The translations under genes were made by a program, and so were the position numbers. A stretch of DNA of 64,000 bases from Geranomyces variabilis (Eukaryota > Chytridiomycota > Chytridiomycetes > Spizellomycetales > Powellomycetaceae), in NCBI GenBank assembly GCA_027603065.1, contig JADGJP010000013.1, positions 20,511-84,510 of the forward strand, written 5' to 3'. This document shows, one piece after another, positions 51,101 to 63,517 of the stretch (its first letter is position 1; each line of letters starts with the position of its first letter). Below the pieces are notes generated by a model. It was not told the DNA's origin and did not search any database. It saw nothing but the letters and a program-made list of their open reading frames with translations.

Positions 51101-54100
51101 AAAATCTGCGGCGCGGCCGAATCGGCGTGGAATGATCTCTTCTTGACACCGTCGTCGCTTGCAAAGCTAGCAGTAGGCGGGTCCGGAGCCGGTCCCAGTT
51201 GCGCGAGCAGCGTGCAAAGATCGGCAAATTCGCTCCGTGACTGTGGTAATGGCGTGGTATCAACGGCGAGCGCAGGCGAGTTTGGTGCGTGGACACTCTT
51301 GCTCTGTCTGTGACCGCGTTTAGATGCTGGTGATGCAGGTGGTGAGCCGGTACCGAATGTCCGTGGGGATCCGACAACATCGTCTTTCCCGCCCGAGAGG
51401 TGCGAAACGGATCTTCTCGACATCCGAGTAGTGCTGTTGCTCGAAATGGAACCTGCCGGGCTAGGCGGTACACTTGATGATGAGCTCTGAGCGCGCTGCA
51501 GGCGTTCGATGCGATCGAGATTCGCGGCTAAATGCCGGTGGAGACGAATCAGATCGCCATCTGGCAGTTGGTGCTCGTCCGCGACGACGGGCAATGGCGG
51601 GGGCGGTTGCACTGGAGCAGATACATCCCGGAGGAACCCGTGAACGCGCGCGACGTTATCCCGTAGCACGTCGTTTGCACCTGCCATGAAGGCCTCTTTG
51701 ACACCGAAAAGCACATTGTTGGCCAGGTTCTGCACAACCTTCGTAATGAGAACGAGGCCTCGCCGGAGTTCCTTGCGCACGTCGCCTGCATCGATGATTC
51801 CGTGGGTCTCGGGCGACACTATGGCCGGGCAAATGAATCTCAAAAACAAAAATCCGCCGACGGCTGTGACTCGAGCGTCCGGAAACCTGGTTCCGACCAG
51901 CCTCCAAACAATGCCACAGGCCTGCCGCAAAAGCGTGGGGAACCTTGTCGTTGCACCGGGGCCAATGACGCTGTCCAGGATTCCTTGGCTCACCACTTTC
52001 AAATTTCGCAGGTTTGCTTCGGCATCCTCGCCGTCCCGCAGCTTGATGGGATCGACTTCAAAGCTCATAGGCGGGCAGCGCTCCGAAAGTTCAAAGATGA
52101 TGGGACGCAATGTGCCGCGGATATACTCCTGCCCTTGCTGCCTGGCGTAAATAGTGAGCAGCCGCGTAGCGATACTATTTCGGCGGAAAAGGTTCGCGGG
52201 TGTGTCGGTGTTTTCGACTTCCCGTTGCACGACGCGCTCAATGAGATCCAGAGACTTGCCGCGATCTTCGAAAATCGCCACCAGAATGGCCGCGACGTCG
52301 TCCACATCTCCAACCCCAGCCACTTCACCGAGGGCCACCGCAATATCAATGCCTCCCGTGGTTTCAGTCAGAAGTTCTAAAAGCTTGCCGTGCCGCGCGC
52401 TCCTCATATCCGCTTTGGAGCCTAGCGCCGCTCGCACTTTTTCTTCTATGCCGCCGGACTTGACCAGATTTGCCAAAACGACGGCAAATACCCCACGAAG
52501 GCTTTCATTCTCCGAATACACCATGTCCATAGCAGCACCGAGCTCCATATCCGGGTTGGCGGCCACCAAATGTGTGAGCGCCTGTATAGTGTGCTCGCGG
52601 AACGTGTTGAGCGACGCGCTTTGGCTTTGCGCCAAAGGAATCGCTGCCTCTCGACTCTCTTCCTCCTCGATGCTCCATCGTTCAAATCCGCGCACGAGAA
52701 ACGCGCAGTATCGGTCTGCAGCGTTGCCCAACGGTAGGTCTTCCAACAGCCTGGCGAGTGCTTTGACGCAAGCGAGGTCGGCGCCTTTTTGCAGCTTCTT
52801 TACTTCAGGTGACGAGCGCTCATCAGCCGCTCCACTTCCATCGACGGTGTATTGTCCAAGAAGCGCGTCCGCAACTTCACGCCTCACGCGCATCTCACCG
52901 CAGAGGTCAATCACGTCCCGTTTCGCCACGAGAAGCTCAACAGCAGTACATAGGCGCATGCGGATTCGCAAACTTGTCGGGTCGATGGTCACCAATGCGT
53001 CAAGGTACCGCAAAAGCTGGACAATCACAAACCCAAGGTCCACGTCACCCATGACCGAGCTGGCCAGCACAGTCCCTGTATCCGGTCGGTCAAGTGCCAG
53101 GCGGAGGACAGATGCGATGTAGTCGGCGAACAGCGTGTTGCGTGGTGTCAAGCGCGGCTGGTTGCTGCTGTCGTACAGCTGTGACGAAATGACGCCTGCG
53201 AATTGTTGAAAGAGGATTCCGTACATTCCAGCGCCCATTTCCAGCCCCAAGCTTTCTTTCACCGCTTCACGCGTAATCACAGCATCAGAAACCACAAGCT
53301 CTACTAATTCGGAGATGAAGCGCTCGACTGTCGCCTTGGCGCCACTGTAAGCGCTCATAAGCTGCGCGCCGACATTACCGGTCCATGGCTGAGCCGGCGC
53401 TGTTTCGGATGCCGGACTGTCCACCATGTGCGGCTGAGGTGCGGACCCTGTCGACTTGCGTCGGACGCCGTCCGGAGCACTTCGCGTAGAACCATAGGAG
53501 CCGGATCCGCCTTCTTGCATGCTTTGCTGCTCAGATGCCATAGCACTCGCCTTGAGGCAGATTCCGCCAAGAGCGCAGAGGAACGCCATCTGGTTGATCC
53601 ACTCGCCTCGATCATCACCCATGACAGCCACGGTGCTGATTCCGCTTCCGGCCCTGCGTACCCGTTTGGTCCGCTCGGCATCGTCGTCCTGTCCTGCAGT
53701 CGGCGATCCAGACCAGCTTTCTGTCGCTGCTGGCGGCTCCCCGTTGGATGCCTCAGTGCTCCCCAGACTTCCGCTGCGCTTCCGTCCACCACCAGGTGTC
53801 GACCCAACGGTCTTCCAAATTTTGTAAACTTCCTCCCATCCGCCCATGTTGCCGGGCGTGGGTACGCTCAATCCTCGCAAAATGGCTCTGGCGCGCTTCT
53901 GCACGACTTTCAACCCGCCGCCACCGCCACCATTCATGATGACGCGGACAAGATCGGCGTAAACTGACGCGTTTTCCAAGAGCGGCGCGGCACCGCCGGA
54001 AATGGCGCCTCCGCTAGCACGCACCAGATCGCCTTCCTCGAGCAGACCCTCCAACCATACTGCGACAGTTCTCCCAACGGCCCCATCGCCCCATCCGCCA

Positions 54101-56841
54101 GAGAGTGAAACAATGATGGCCACCTCCATAGCGACGCTAGCCGCAAATCGCTCAGGTGCATCTGCCCCAACGCTAGCGATGCCCTTCCGCGCACTGAGTA
54201 CCTGATTGCGCAGGCCAACGATCGTAGCCGCCATTTCGGCGCCTTTGCGCGCATCAAACACATCGTCGAGAATCGACCGCGTGACTCCCAGCAAAATCCA
54301 GCTGCTGCCGCGCCAGAACGAGCGCATTGCCGACTCAGATATTGAGTAGCCCTCGGCCGGAGGCGGTATGCGCCAGTCGCTCACGGTGCCGTCCCAGAAC
54401 ACGGCCATCTCTTTGCTCATGAGCTTCACCAGAACGTGCTCGGCAAGGTGGCGGACCAAAGAGTGCGCGTCGAGCAGACATGTCGTCAGCGACGTGAAAA
54501 GAGGCCGAAGTTCTTCGGGATGAAGTGTCCCAGCGTCCTTCTATTGGAAGCAACAACGAATGAAAGATTAAGCCGTGGAACAGGCTCCCGCATTTTGATC
54601 AGAGATCACTTACAGCAATCGCCAACAATGGGTTGATATTCCACATAGTCAAGATGTTTAACAAGATCTGGAAACGATCGTTGGCTTCTTCCTGCTGCGC
54701 CTTCTTAAGCTTTTTGTCCGTATGCGCTGAGCGGAAAGTAGTGGCTTTCTTGGACTTTGCGTCGGCAGTTTGTCGTTGTTGTACAGCACATTCCTATTCC
54801 ATGGCAAATAAAGTCAGCGCAGCCCGGCTATCGACAGCAAAAAGACCAACGCTTCTTACAGAGAAAAGGACCCGGATGTGCGTCGCTACGCTTGCATCGA
54901 TAATGGGGTTCCAAGGCAGAACGTCCGTTTCTGACACCAACGTGCAGAACGCGCGGACAAACGCCACCTTCCACAATGGTCCATTGGCTTCCGCGAGGAC
55001 AGGCACAATGGTGCGCAACGTGCTCCAGGGATTAGACTTGTACAACGCTGTCACGCACTCGCCCAACAAGCGGTGGTCCAAGAAAGCTGGATCTTCTGAG
55101 GCGCCGATAGCGTTCGTCAGGGTCAATGGCCTTTGCGGGTCGAAGAGCTTTTCCTGAGAACGGCCAAACGTCAGCATGGTGTAGAGAAAGTATTGGTCTT
55201 CATTTCGACATGCTCACCTTAAGTTCAACCTCCAGCGCTGCCCCAATCAATTTAAGCGGACCACCCTCCGCTCTGCTAAGATATGTAGACGCCTTGACAA
55301 AATCCACACAGCAGAACGCTGACGCCTCGCTCGTTTTGCCAGATCTGATATTCTTCCGAATACTCTCTAAAAATAGAGCTTTCTTTGCAATCGACGCGTG
55401 CGATCCGCCGGCAATGGCCAGCACTTTTTGGCGGTCGCCGCCGCTGCTGGAAAGCCCTATTGCGTATATAATGTCGGGACATAATATGATCAACATCGTT
55501 TGCACCGGCCAAAAAAGAGCCTTGCGGCGAGTGGAGTCTGCAAACGCATTGAAGATGTCAAAGAGCTGATCGGGAGAGCCCTCCATCCTAGTCTGCGATT
55601 GGCACAAATTTTGAAACTCGGCAGGAAATGAATCAATCCAGCTCCATATCGCGATGCGGAGTGATATGGCGGTGGCAAACAGGGCCCGCTTTGAAAACGT
55701 CTTGCAATTGTGTGTGATTTCAGCCAAAATCATGCCCAAACGATGCCGGTTGAGGCTGCACCATTCCAGAAACCGAAGTTCTGTGAGGTCGCCTCCCTCG
55801 CGATCGTTTGGTAGACTCAAATCACTGCTGCTCGCCGCGCCGCCGCCGCCGCCACCGCCTCCGCCTCCGCTAGCCGAAGCCGCCGATTGCGCAAGGCTGG
55901 ATATTCTGCTTTTGATCTTGGCGAAAATTATTGGCCAGTTTGAGGCTGAAAGGTATTGCATGACCCTTCCAGCGGCCTTGTGAATGTCTGTCAAAAGATC
56001 TGTCGTGGTTTGCGGCAGATGGAGGGTGGATACGGCGGAAAGCGATGCGCTTGGTACTGTGGTGGCTCCAACGTGATCATCAGAGAGAAGGCCGACGGCG
56101 TGGTTGATGGTGTCGGTGTTGATGGTGGATGCAGAAGTGTAAAAAAAACGAGTAATGACGGATAGAATGAAGCGTGCGAGACTTTCATCCAGTGGCGGCG
56201 GGTCAGCAGGCGTGGGTCCAAGACTAGACGTCAAGTATCCAGCAGTTTGCGACGAATGGTCCGATGCAGAGGTCAAGAGACACAACTTCCGGGTACTTTC
56301 CAACCCTCCTGACCGGGGACCTCGCGCACTCGATGGTCGGCTAGTGGTTCCACTTGTCGTTTGCGTCGAGTCTGTCAATTCGAAGTTCATAATATTAGCC
56401 GGCCGCCTCCAACCGGGTCCTCTGATGGAAATACCATCCCGGAGAGCGCCACCTACTTTTCCGATTCCCAGCCATGCAGTCGCCCATGAGCACCAGCAAG
56501 CAGTATTGGCTCTGAAGAACGTCCAGTGGCACATGGGAATCGTCGGTCTGCAAGGCGCTAGCGCTTGTGGAGGCCTGGCTGCTGCTGGCCTGCCGGGATA
56601 TTGCATCCAGAGCGTTTGCCAGGGCAGCCACCGAGTCCCGTAACCTCGATCGCGATGCGATGATCAAGGAGGAGACCGCATGAGTGAAGAGAGCGTCTGC
56701 GTCTAGGGCGGCAAGCGAAAGGCCCGAGTTGACAGGCAGCTACCGAGAAAGAAATGGCACTTTCAGCAACAACTTTTTGCGATGAATGCCTGCAGTACTA
56801 TCTACCCTGTCGATGAGCCGAGAGACAAGGGTATTGAGCAT
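48138..56841 (-). CDS. neurofibromin/IRA-type RasGAP
   Basis: Seven exons: 56841-56806, 56739-56457, 56371-55218, 55153-54860, 54793-54614, 54540-48659 and 48588-48138. Phases agree throughout, giving 2759 residues, in the size range of NF1 and Ira1/2. The N-terminus MLNTLVSRLIDRLPVNSGLS matches the family start. The RasGAP domain (about 1400-1640) shows NLFRRNSIATRLLTIYARQQ, whose first Arg is the expected arginine finger, and FLFLRFICPAIVSPETHGII, the GAP signature. A Sec14/PH-like module follows near 1790-1890 (VAWIKGYRTQLPVLLAVGNE). The rest is HEAT-like solenoid. These proteins switch Ras off at the membrane and restrain cAMP/PKA growth signalling. The last exon is Pro/Ser-rich. The poly-Gly run (GGGGGGGGGG) near residue 350 is unusual. 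Confidence 0.93.
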
Positions 56842-57167
56842 CCTTGTATCGTGGGCCGGAGCGCTCGCCATAGCGCTCTATTTATGCAGGTGGAGGCGTC
56901 GGTTCTATGCAGGAAATGGCCCGTCAAGTGCACAGACCGACATACAGATGGCACGGCCGAGTGCGGATGCAACAGGTCACTGATGGCGGGGGCCGCGGGG
57001 GGTTTTGCGTGTAGGGCAGCGGTAGCGGATGCCTTGAGACGGAAGATGTGTGTACTGTAGGGACAACTTGCCGTGGCGGGGGGGCAAAAATTTGAGGCCG
57101 ACCGCCGGCGGTCGAGGGCGGCCACAGGCACCGCTTCGGTTCCCTCGCTCATTACTTCCACCCCAAG
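56842..57167. promoter_or_regulatory. divergent promoter, RasGAP / LYR protein
   Basis: The 326 bp between the RasGAP ATG (minus) and the LYR-protein ATG (plus) serve both genes. Small open frames inside it are motif-less. Confidence 0.45.
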
Positions 57168-57428
57168 ATGATCAAGCCGCAACCCCACCGCCCGTCTCTC
57201 CTGCTCTTCAGAGATGCCTTGCGCGCAGTTCGCATTAATCGCATTGCGGTTGAATCCGCGCGGCCCAAAGAGACCGCGCGCAACGACCCTTATCGCAGGA
57301 AACTAGCTTCAAACGTCCGCCAGTTGTTTGAGCTATATCGTGAGGAGCAGGACCCCAAAGCGATAGAGCGCTTGCTGAAGGACGGCCGTCACGACGTTCA
57401 AGTTCTGATTGCTCTGGCCAAAATGTAG
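57168..57428 (+). CDS. small LYR-motif mitochondrial protein
   Basis: Single exon, 86 residues. LLLFRDALRAVRINR near the N-terminus is a Leu-Phe-Arg variant of the LYR motif with the downstream Arg. The helical remainder NVRQLFELYREEQDPKAIER followed by LLKDGRHDV is typical of Complex1_LYR proteins. Members are acyl-carrier-bound mitochondrial matrix factors that assist respiratory-complex or ATP-synthase assembly or Fe-S cluster delivery. Which assembly factor this is cannot be said from the sequence. It is convergent with the M13 protease, 75 bp between stops. Confidence 0.75.
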   Translation: MIKPQPHRPSLLLFRDALRAVRINRIAVESARPKETARNDPYRRKLASNVRQLFELYREEQDPKAIERLLKDGRHDVQVLIALAKM

Positions 57429-57503
57429 TCATTACAGCAGGTTGCTGGTTGAACTACTCAGACCAACAACTCTACGCTACTGCCCAGCCGCACCGTCCGC
57501 TGT

Positions 57504-60210
57504 TCACCATAACGAGCACTTCTCGCTCGGATTCATCGGCGTCCCGACTGGGCATCCAAAATCCTCGCCAAACGTTGGCGAATTTGACATCATACCCCAG
57601 ACTCGATACCGCGATGGGGAGTGCGCGTTTGTCAATATCCGGCGCATTGCTGCTTCGGGCGAGGCACTCGTACACCATATCTGAGCCGACGCGACGTAGA
57701 GAAGCTGGTGTCTCGTCATTGTGCCAAAGCCTGGCAGCATCACATCAGGCCGTGCGCCTGGCTGTGATCGCGCTTCAATCCATGCCTCACGCGCCCGCGC
57801 CAGACCGCCATTGTCAGCAAGATTTTCGCCCATAGTCAGTGTGCCGTCAATGTGGTGAAACACGCCGTCCGGGCCGACCTCGCCCCATTTCTCATACGTC
57901 TTTTTAAAGCACTGGGCTCGTGCTTCGAACTCTGTCGTCGTCGCGTTGCTCCACCACTCTTGGAGCTTTCCAGATGCGTCAAAATGTCGCCCTTGCGAGT
58001 CAAAAGCGTGCGACAGTTCGTGGCCCGCAACCATACCCATCGCACCATATGCGACATAAGACGGGAAAGATGCGCTGAAAAATGGTGGTTGGAGAATACC
58101 GGCGGGAAAGGCCATTTCATTCATGGCGGCGCCGTAGTACTGTAACAGTTAAAAATCATGAGTTTTACGACTTAATTTCTGCGCGCAGTCATTATACACA
58201 GTTATAAGCCTACTTACCGCATTCACCGTTGGCGGCGTCATGATCCACTCTTGTCGATCAACGGGTTTGAGGAAGTCACGCAGGTTATTTCGAATCCCGA
58301 ACTTGAGCACGTTGACATAGTTCACCAAGTAGGTTGATCGATCGATAACAACCGTTTGATATTCATCAGCGAGGGTCTTCGGCTGCATGATTTTGTCATT
58401 ATACCCAATCTTTGTCACTAGCGTTTTGATCTAGACTCACAAAATCTTGTGAGCAGAACGCGCGCTTAGTGTGGAAGCATGAATAGCAGCTTCTTGCGTC
58501 AAACCTTTTCGGCAGCGTGCTTGCGCGTGGCATCATCAAGCCAAGGAATGGTGGCCAGACGACTTGAAAAAGCTTGCTTGATGAAATCCACGATCGTGGA
58601 AGCAATCTTTTTACTGTCACCTGCAGCCAGAACAAACCGCAAGGGGTTAGTCACGCTCACCGTCACTTTCCTTATTGCCCATCGTGGCAGGGCATCCTCA
58701 CCCGCAAAAGCATTGACGACGAACCAGCGTCCCAGGAGGTCGCCCAAGCCGCTGTCAACGACTCCAACACATGTTTGCCATCGAGGCTTTTCCGAGGCCG
58801 CCTGCCTGCCAGATATGACACCTAGCGGGTCCAGGAGACGTTTGAATTCCGCTGGCAGCTGATTTCCAAAAGCTGCAACCAATTGCCAGAGGAAGTAGTC
58901 TTGGAGAGCTTGTGGAGGCGTTCCCGCGACGAGCGCGCCGAGTTGCTTAAAATATTTTGGCGTCGATACGATTATTTCAGTATCGGGTCCAGCAGTAGCG
59001 GGCGGGAACGGTGGATCCGGAAATCGCAAATCGAAATAATGCTCCCACGGCAATGGCGGGAAAGCCTGGCTGAGAGCCGCAATTGTATACGGATTATAGG
59101 TCGCAACAGGATCTGACAGCTCCGATCTAGCAAGCGATTTGGAATGACTTAGTGAGTAGTCGCAAAGCTCACTACTCTTTACGCGTGCACGTACTCTGCC
59201 TGACTGATATTGCTCAACTTGAGCTCGAACGCAACAACATTTTGAGCGCGGACATGACTATCGGTCGAGTTATCGCGGAGAAGGGGCGCGAGCTTCAGAA
59301 GCACGCCCTCGACACTCTGCTGTAAAGTCGACACAAATAAATCATTTTGATAGTAATCGCGCGAGGGCAAGCTCAAGCCACTCTGTGCTAAACCGATCAC
59401 GTTTTGCTGAGGATGTTTGTCGTTTTGTCCAACAGCTGATTCAAATAACGCAGCCACGCCAATATCATGTAACGAGGCTGCTGATGCCATCAGTCGCTTC
59501 AAGTCTGTGCTGTTGCTGTTGCTGTTGTCCCCGGCCAGCGGAAAGTGAGCGGTTAGCGTCTCGAGGACCTGTAACAGCGGAAGCGTTTCAAGCGCTTCTA
59601 TCTGCGTCACGTTCAAGCAGCTCTGGTAAAAGTCTTGTATCTTGCGAAAGTTCTCTACATTGCTAGCCGCGTCTTCAGGCTCAAGCGCCGGATCCGCAGC
59701 GTAGGGGCTTTCAAGTACACGACGGAGAACACGATAGTTGTCCTGCATCAGGCGCGTAAAGCGCGTTAATGTCGGCTGATCGTCAGGCAAAGGGTTTCCA
59801 GAAATCCAGCCTCCACAAGCGTACTCGTAAAAGTCATGACATGGATCGGCCGTTGCGTTCATTGAGTTTAAAATTGCCGAAGCAACCAGCACACATTCGC
59901 GCGTGGTGCAGGGAGCGTCATCGACTTGCTCCCCTGACGCTGGCGGTGCCGGCGACGGCGGCGGCGGCGCGGTAGGAATTGAAAAGAGACCCGAGATCAC
60001 ATAAGAGCCAATGAAAAGAATGATGCCAATGGCCCCTATAAATGCCAGCGGACGAGCCAGACGGCCGAGGATGTTTGCATGCCGCGGGCGGCGCGGCGGT
60101 GCGAGTGGCGGGTGGAGGTCCTCGTGATCTGACTGTCCAGGAACCAGCAGGGCGATTGAGTCGAACGATAGCCGCTCTGGTGAGTTTGAACGACCGACTG
60201 GCGAGTACAT
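57504..60210 (-). CDS. M13 (neprilysin/ECE-type) zinc metalloprotease
   Basis: Four exons: 60210-59183, 59126-58505, 58430-58218 and 58139-57504, phases consistent, 832 residues. The start is the ATG at 60210 (MYSPVGRSNSPERL); the frame upstream begins with GTG. A type II membrane anchor (about residues 48-72, LAFIGAIGIILFIGSYVISG) leads to a Pro-rich stem and a luminal or extracellular domain. That domain has ADPCHDFYEYACGGWI, the substrate motif NAYYG across the exon 3/4 junction, the zinc motif GMVAGHELSHAFD (HExxH) and GENLADNGG (third ligand Glu and Asp). The C-terminal CPVGTPMNPSEKCSLW ends with the conserved CxxW. It cleaves oligopeptides at the cell surface or in the secretory system. 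All catalytic residues appear intact. Confidence 0.93.
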
Positions 60211-60324
60211 GGTTGGCGGAGAACGCGGCAGCCGTTGAATGAAAAACTTGTCCCCGCCGCGCCATCGCGTTGTGGGGAGGTGTGACTCACACAATAGTCG
60301 GAAAGCCGTAATGACGTTCGCGAC

Positions 60325-61734
60325 ATGACGGCCAAAATCGACAAGTCAGGCCCGCCAAACCTCACACCATTTGCCTCGGTTCGCTCATCCCCCACCCCCC
60401 CACCACCCTCGCTTCTCCCAGCAGACAAGAAACCCTCACTGTCTATTACTTTTTCATCCGAAGCAACCGTCCCGCAAAGGGGCGTCTCGTCGTCGTCGTC
60501 TGCCGTTGCTTCCAGTAGTTGCGTTCGATCGACAAGTCCCGGACGAGGCGCTCCCAAAAACACTCCCAAAACCGACCACCTACGCTCTCGCAAAGAGCAA
60601 AACAAGCCCGCCAGCCTCATAGCCGGAACTCAAGCACCTCACCTGCCGCTGTACATGGCCGTGCCCGTGCCGTCCGGCAAAGCTCCAACACGCAGGGTTT
60701 CCGCTAAAAAACATAAACATCAATCCACCGCTGTAAACAACAGCCCGCCGCCCGTTGCGCCGCCGCCAAAGACCGTCGTTGCCGTCGGGACCGCTGCCGA
60801 TCTTGATTTCGAAGCTTCAGACCTTGGCGTCCTTGCAAAGCTTCATCGCACTTGGGATCTCATCGAGAGTGGTGCAGCTCCACAGCCTCAGCAGCACCAG
60901 CAAGTCTCCGCTGATGAACCCAACGCCTCCCCACGCGCAAAGGCCTTTGTTGAGATCACCTTCAACGCGGCCTCCTTCGCCGTCCCTGCCGCAGAGCCGC
61001 TGACTTTGAAAGCGCTCGGGCTCGACAGCAACAATTTTGTGTTTGTGGACGGCCAATTCGTCAAGACTAGCAGACATGGCGAAACTCGCATCGCTCCCGC
61101 TCCGGGCATGAAAGTCGAAGTCCAGCCTTACCCGGCATTACAGCCTCTAAACGTCTTTTACTGGCTTTGGGGAAACTTTGTTCCTGACCGCAAGCAAATC
61201 GCAAAAGCCCTTCAATCCCCCTGGGGCCGCACGCTCATCAATGCCTTTAATTCGCTCATCCTTTCGCTTCTTGCGCGTCCCGGAATCACTTTCTCGCCCA
61301 CGACTTCGCCGGCGCAGTTTATCCTGACCGTAATTTCGTCCGGCAAGATGTTAGACCTCATGCTCAAAGACACGCTCCTCCGCCTCCTTACCGACGCCTC
61401 ACTGACGACCACCCACGTCCTCTTTTCGCTCGCCGTGTGCGAGCTGTGTGTCATCGTCGCCGCTAGCATCGACTTTCTCGCTTGCGCCAAGCTGGTGGAG
61501 TTCCACGCGCTCCCGGCTCTGTTGTTCGCCTGGGTTGTTCTTCGCCCCGCCGTGCACAAAGCCTGCGTCAAAACCTCGTCGTCGGCTTTTGGATGCATCA
61601 TCTTGTTCATCCTCATTTTCGGAGTGGTCACGGACCTTTCGTGGAGATCCAGCCTGCAGATCGAGAGTTTTAGGACCTGCCAGGTCGCAAGCAGGCCGGT
61701 GCAAACCGGCGCGAAGGAGCGAGTCATGCTTTAA
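60325..61734 (+). CDS. unknown protein with hydrophobic C-terminal half
   Basis: Single exon of 469 residues from the ATG at 60325 (MTAKIDKSGPPNLTPFASVR). The first 180 residues are Pro/Ser/Lys-rich and disordered. A compact part (about 210-280) reads AFVEITFNAASFAVPAAEPL then TLKALGLDSNNFVFVDGQFV. Hydrophobic helices follow, the clearest being HVLFSLAVCELCVIVAASID and FGCIILFILIFGVVTDLSW, with further candidates around residues 395-415. It may be a membrane protein with two to four spans and cytosolic N-terminus. No family recognised. It is divergent from the M13 protease with only 114 bp between start codons. Confidence 0.65.
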   Translation: MTAKIDKSGPPNLTPFASVRSSPTPPPPSLLPADKKPSLSITFSSEATVPQRGVSSSSSAVASSSCVRSTSPGRGAPKNTPKTDHLRSRKEQNKPASLIAGTQAPHLPLYMAVPVPSGKAPTRRVSAKKHKHQSTAVNNSPPPVAPPPKTVVAVGTAADLDFEASDLGVLAKLHRTWDLIESGAAPQPQQHQQVSADEPNASPRAKAFVEITFNAASFAVPAAEPLTLKALGLDSNNFVFVDGQFVKTSRHGETRIAPAPGMKVEVQPYPALQPLNVFYWLWGNFVPDRKQIAKALQSPWGRTLINAFNSLILSLLARPGITFSPTTSPAQFILTVISSGKMLDLMLKDTLLRLLTDASLTTTHVLFSLAVCELCVIVAASIDFLACAKLVEFHALPALLFAWVVLRPAVHKACVKTSSSAFGCIILFILIFGVVTDLSWRSSLQIESFRTCQVASRPVQTGAKERVML

Positions 61735-61959
61735 GAGCGAATCACCCATCTTATTTTAGACAGATTGAAACAAGTCAGCACCACCACCGCAAGGCAGTAG
61801 ATCCCCTTACTCAAAGCAAAAAAAAAAATCCCCTACTTTCTGTTCCCCATTACAACGAAGTGCACGTAGCTCAAGTTTTTCAATGAATATGTTTTATTGA
61901 AAGTACGGTCGACCAAGAACCACAAGTCAGCTGGGTACGCGCGACGCGTACTTTCCTCT

Positions 61960-62275
61960 TTCTTCCTAGCACAGCTGTCAAAGCGCCAAGCTCGTCTCCA
62001 CCTTGCCGCGCGGGGCGCTGATGTCGTTGCACGGGAGGTCGATCCCGGGCTAGTAGCGCAGCCGTCGATCATCAACCTCTTGCCTCGTCCGAAGACAATG
62101 AATGACTCATGCGTTACGCGACGCGTCTTCCTAGCGCAGCAATGGTAAACGGTGTCGACACCTTTCCGTTCTTTCGAAGCCGCGAGCTCCTCTCCGCTCG
62201 TTGACGCACGAGGCATCCTTTCCTCTTTCCTAGCGTAGCGATCGAAAACGGTGTCGTAGAGCCCCGCAGTGCTCT
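61960..62275. repeat. diverged CTTCCTAGCGYAGC repeats (three copies)
   Basis: Related stretches start near 61965 (CTTCCTAGCACAGCTG), 62128 (CTTCCTAGCGCAGCAATGG) and 62226 (TTTCCTAGCGTAGCGATCG). The last two continue into AAACGGTGTCG. Copies are diverged and irregularly spaced (about 163 and 98 bp). Confidence 0.6.
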
Positions 62276-62399
62276 TCAAGTCCCAAACTCGTTGCCGCCG
62301 TCGCCGCCGTCGCCGTTCCCGCGTGCGTTCATATCGTCCTTCGAAAGATCGACCTTGAAAGCAGCGTGACTCCTTGCGTTTCGCCGCTTGAACTTCGAA

Positions 62400-62706
62400 T
62401 TGGACAATAACCGCCGGAAATAAGTTACGCGCGGTAATCGATGCGTTTCGCCACTTGGACTTCGAGTTGGACAATAACCGCCGGAAATACGTAACGCGCG
62501 GTAATCGATGCGTTTCGCCGCTTGTCTTCGAGTTGGACAATAACCGCCGGAAATACGTTACGCGCGGTAATCGTCGTCTCGCCGCTTGGACTTCGAGTTG
62601 GACAATAACCGCCGGAAATACATTACGCGCGGTAATCGATGCGTTTCGCCGCTTGGAATTCGAGTTGGACAATAACCGCCGGAAATACTTTACGCGCGGT
62701 AACCGA
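62400..62706. repeat. 65-67-bp tandem array, five copies
   Basis: The core TTGGACAATAACCGCCGGAA starts at about 62400, 62467, 62533, 62598 and 62665. Each copy continues into a TACGCGCGGTAA element and CGATGCGTTTCGCC. Unit lengths of 67, 66, 65 and 67 bp are mostly not multiples of three, so this is not a coding repeat kept in frame, although both strands happen to be open. Confidence 0.9.
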
Positions 62707-62714
62707 TATCTTTG

Positions 62715-63400
62715 AATCCGGTAGAAGTACAAGAAGTGAGCGGAGTGCTAACGAGAATACGCAACAATCCACCAGCATACCTTATCAGAAAGCAATCGCT
62801 CTAGATTCGATTTACCGTGCCGATTTACCGTGCCGAAACTTGCCCAGGTGATCCATCCATCTCGCGCGCGATCTTTGAATCTTATAAACAGTGAGCCAAA
62901 GATTCAAAAAGTGAGCAGAATGCCTCAACAAGATCGCTCTATCATCCGTCAGAATACCTTAACAGAAAATGATCGCGACAGTGCCCTGATTTTCGATTCA
63001 TCGCGGCGGAAATTAAGACTCGAAGCTTGCGAAGTGCACTATCAGTCCCGCGTGCGAGTCCTGCTGAATCCGGTAAGAAGTGATGGGAAGGTTCAGAGAG
63101 TAAGCAGAAAGCTTCAAACCGAATGCTCAATCATCCTTGAAAATACCTTGACAGAAAATGATTGCGAGAGGACTCTGTTTTCGATCATCGCGGCGGTAGT
63201 GAGGAAAATCCTTGGACCGTCTTGAGAGCGGGAGATTCGATCATCGCGGCGGTAGTGAGGAAAATCCTTGGACTTGCGAGGTGCTCCAACCGTCTCGGGC
63301 GCGGAACACATTTCGAATCTGATAAAAAGTGATCGAAGGTATCAAAAGTTAGCAGCATTTACCGAAAGTGATCGCGAGCCGAATCTGCTGCTGAAGGAAG
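62715..63400. repeat. diverged dispersed repeat family (four copies)
   Basis: Copies begin near 62714, 62876, 63066 and 63316 with GAATC, then a TAANNAGTGA-like stretch, then GTGAGCAGAATGC, a run of ACCTTAACAGAAAATGATCG type and TCATCGCGGCGG. Spacing is about 160-250 bp. A segment GATCATCGCGGCGGTAGTGA is also directly duplicated at about 63182 and 63239 (57 bp apart) with its following AGGAAAATCCTTGGA. Confidence 0.65.
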
Positions 63401-63517
63401 AGACCGAAAGAAGCAAGACCTGAAGAGTGTGCCATCTGCATCCGCTCAAGGCGTCCCCGGCTTTGGACGGGCATAGCTGCATTCCACACCTTCCACGCCC
63501 ACCTCAAACTCCAACTC

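Noticed and set aside
61833-62732. 299-residue repeat protein (RLPRVTYFRRLLSNSK units)
   Set aside because: It arises from reading the 65-67-bp array; unit lengths are not multiples of three and the opposite strand is equally open.
62400-63300. CRISPR-like array
   Set aside because: Repeats are long tandem units without unique equal-sized spacers, in a eukaryotic genome.
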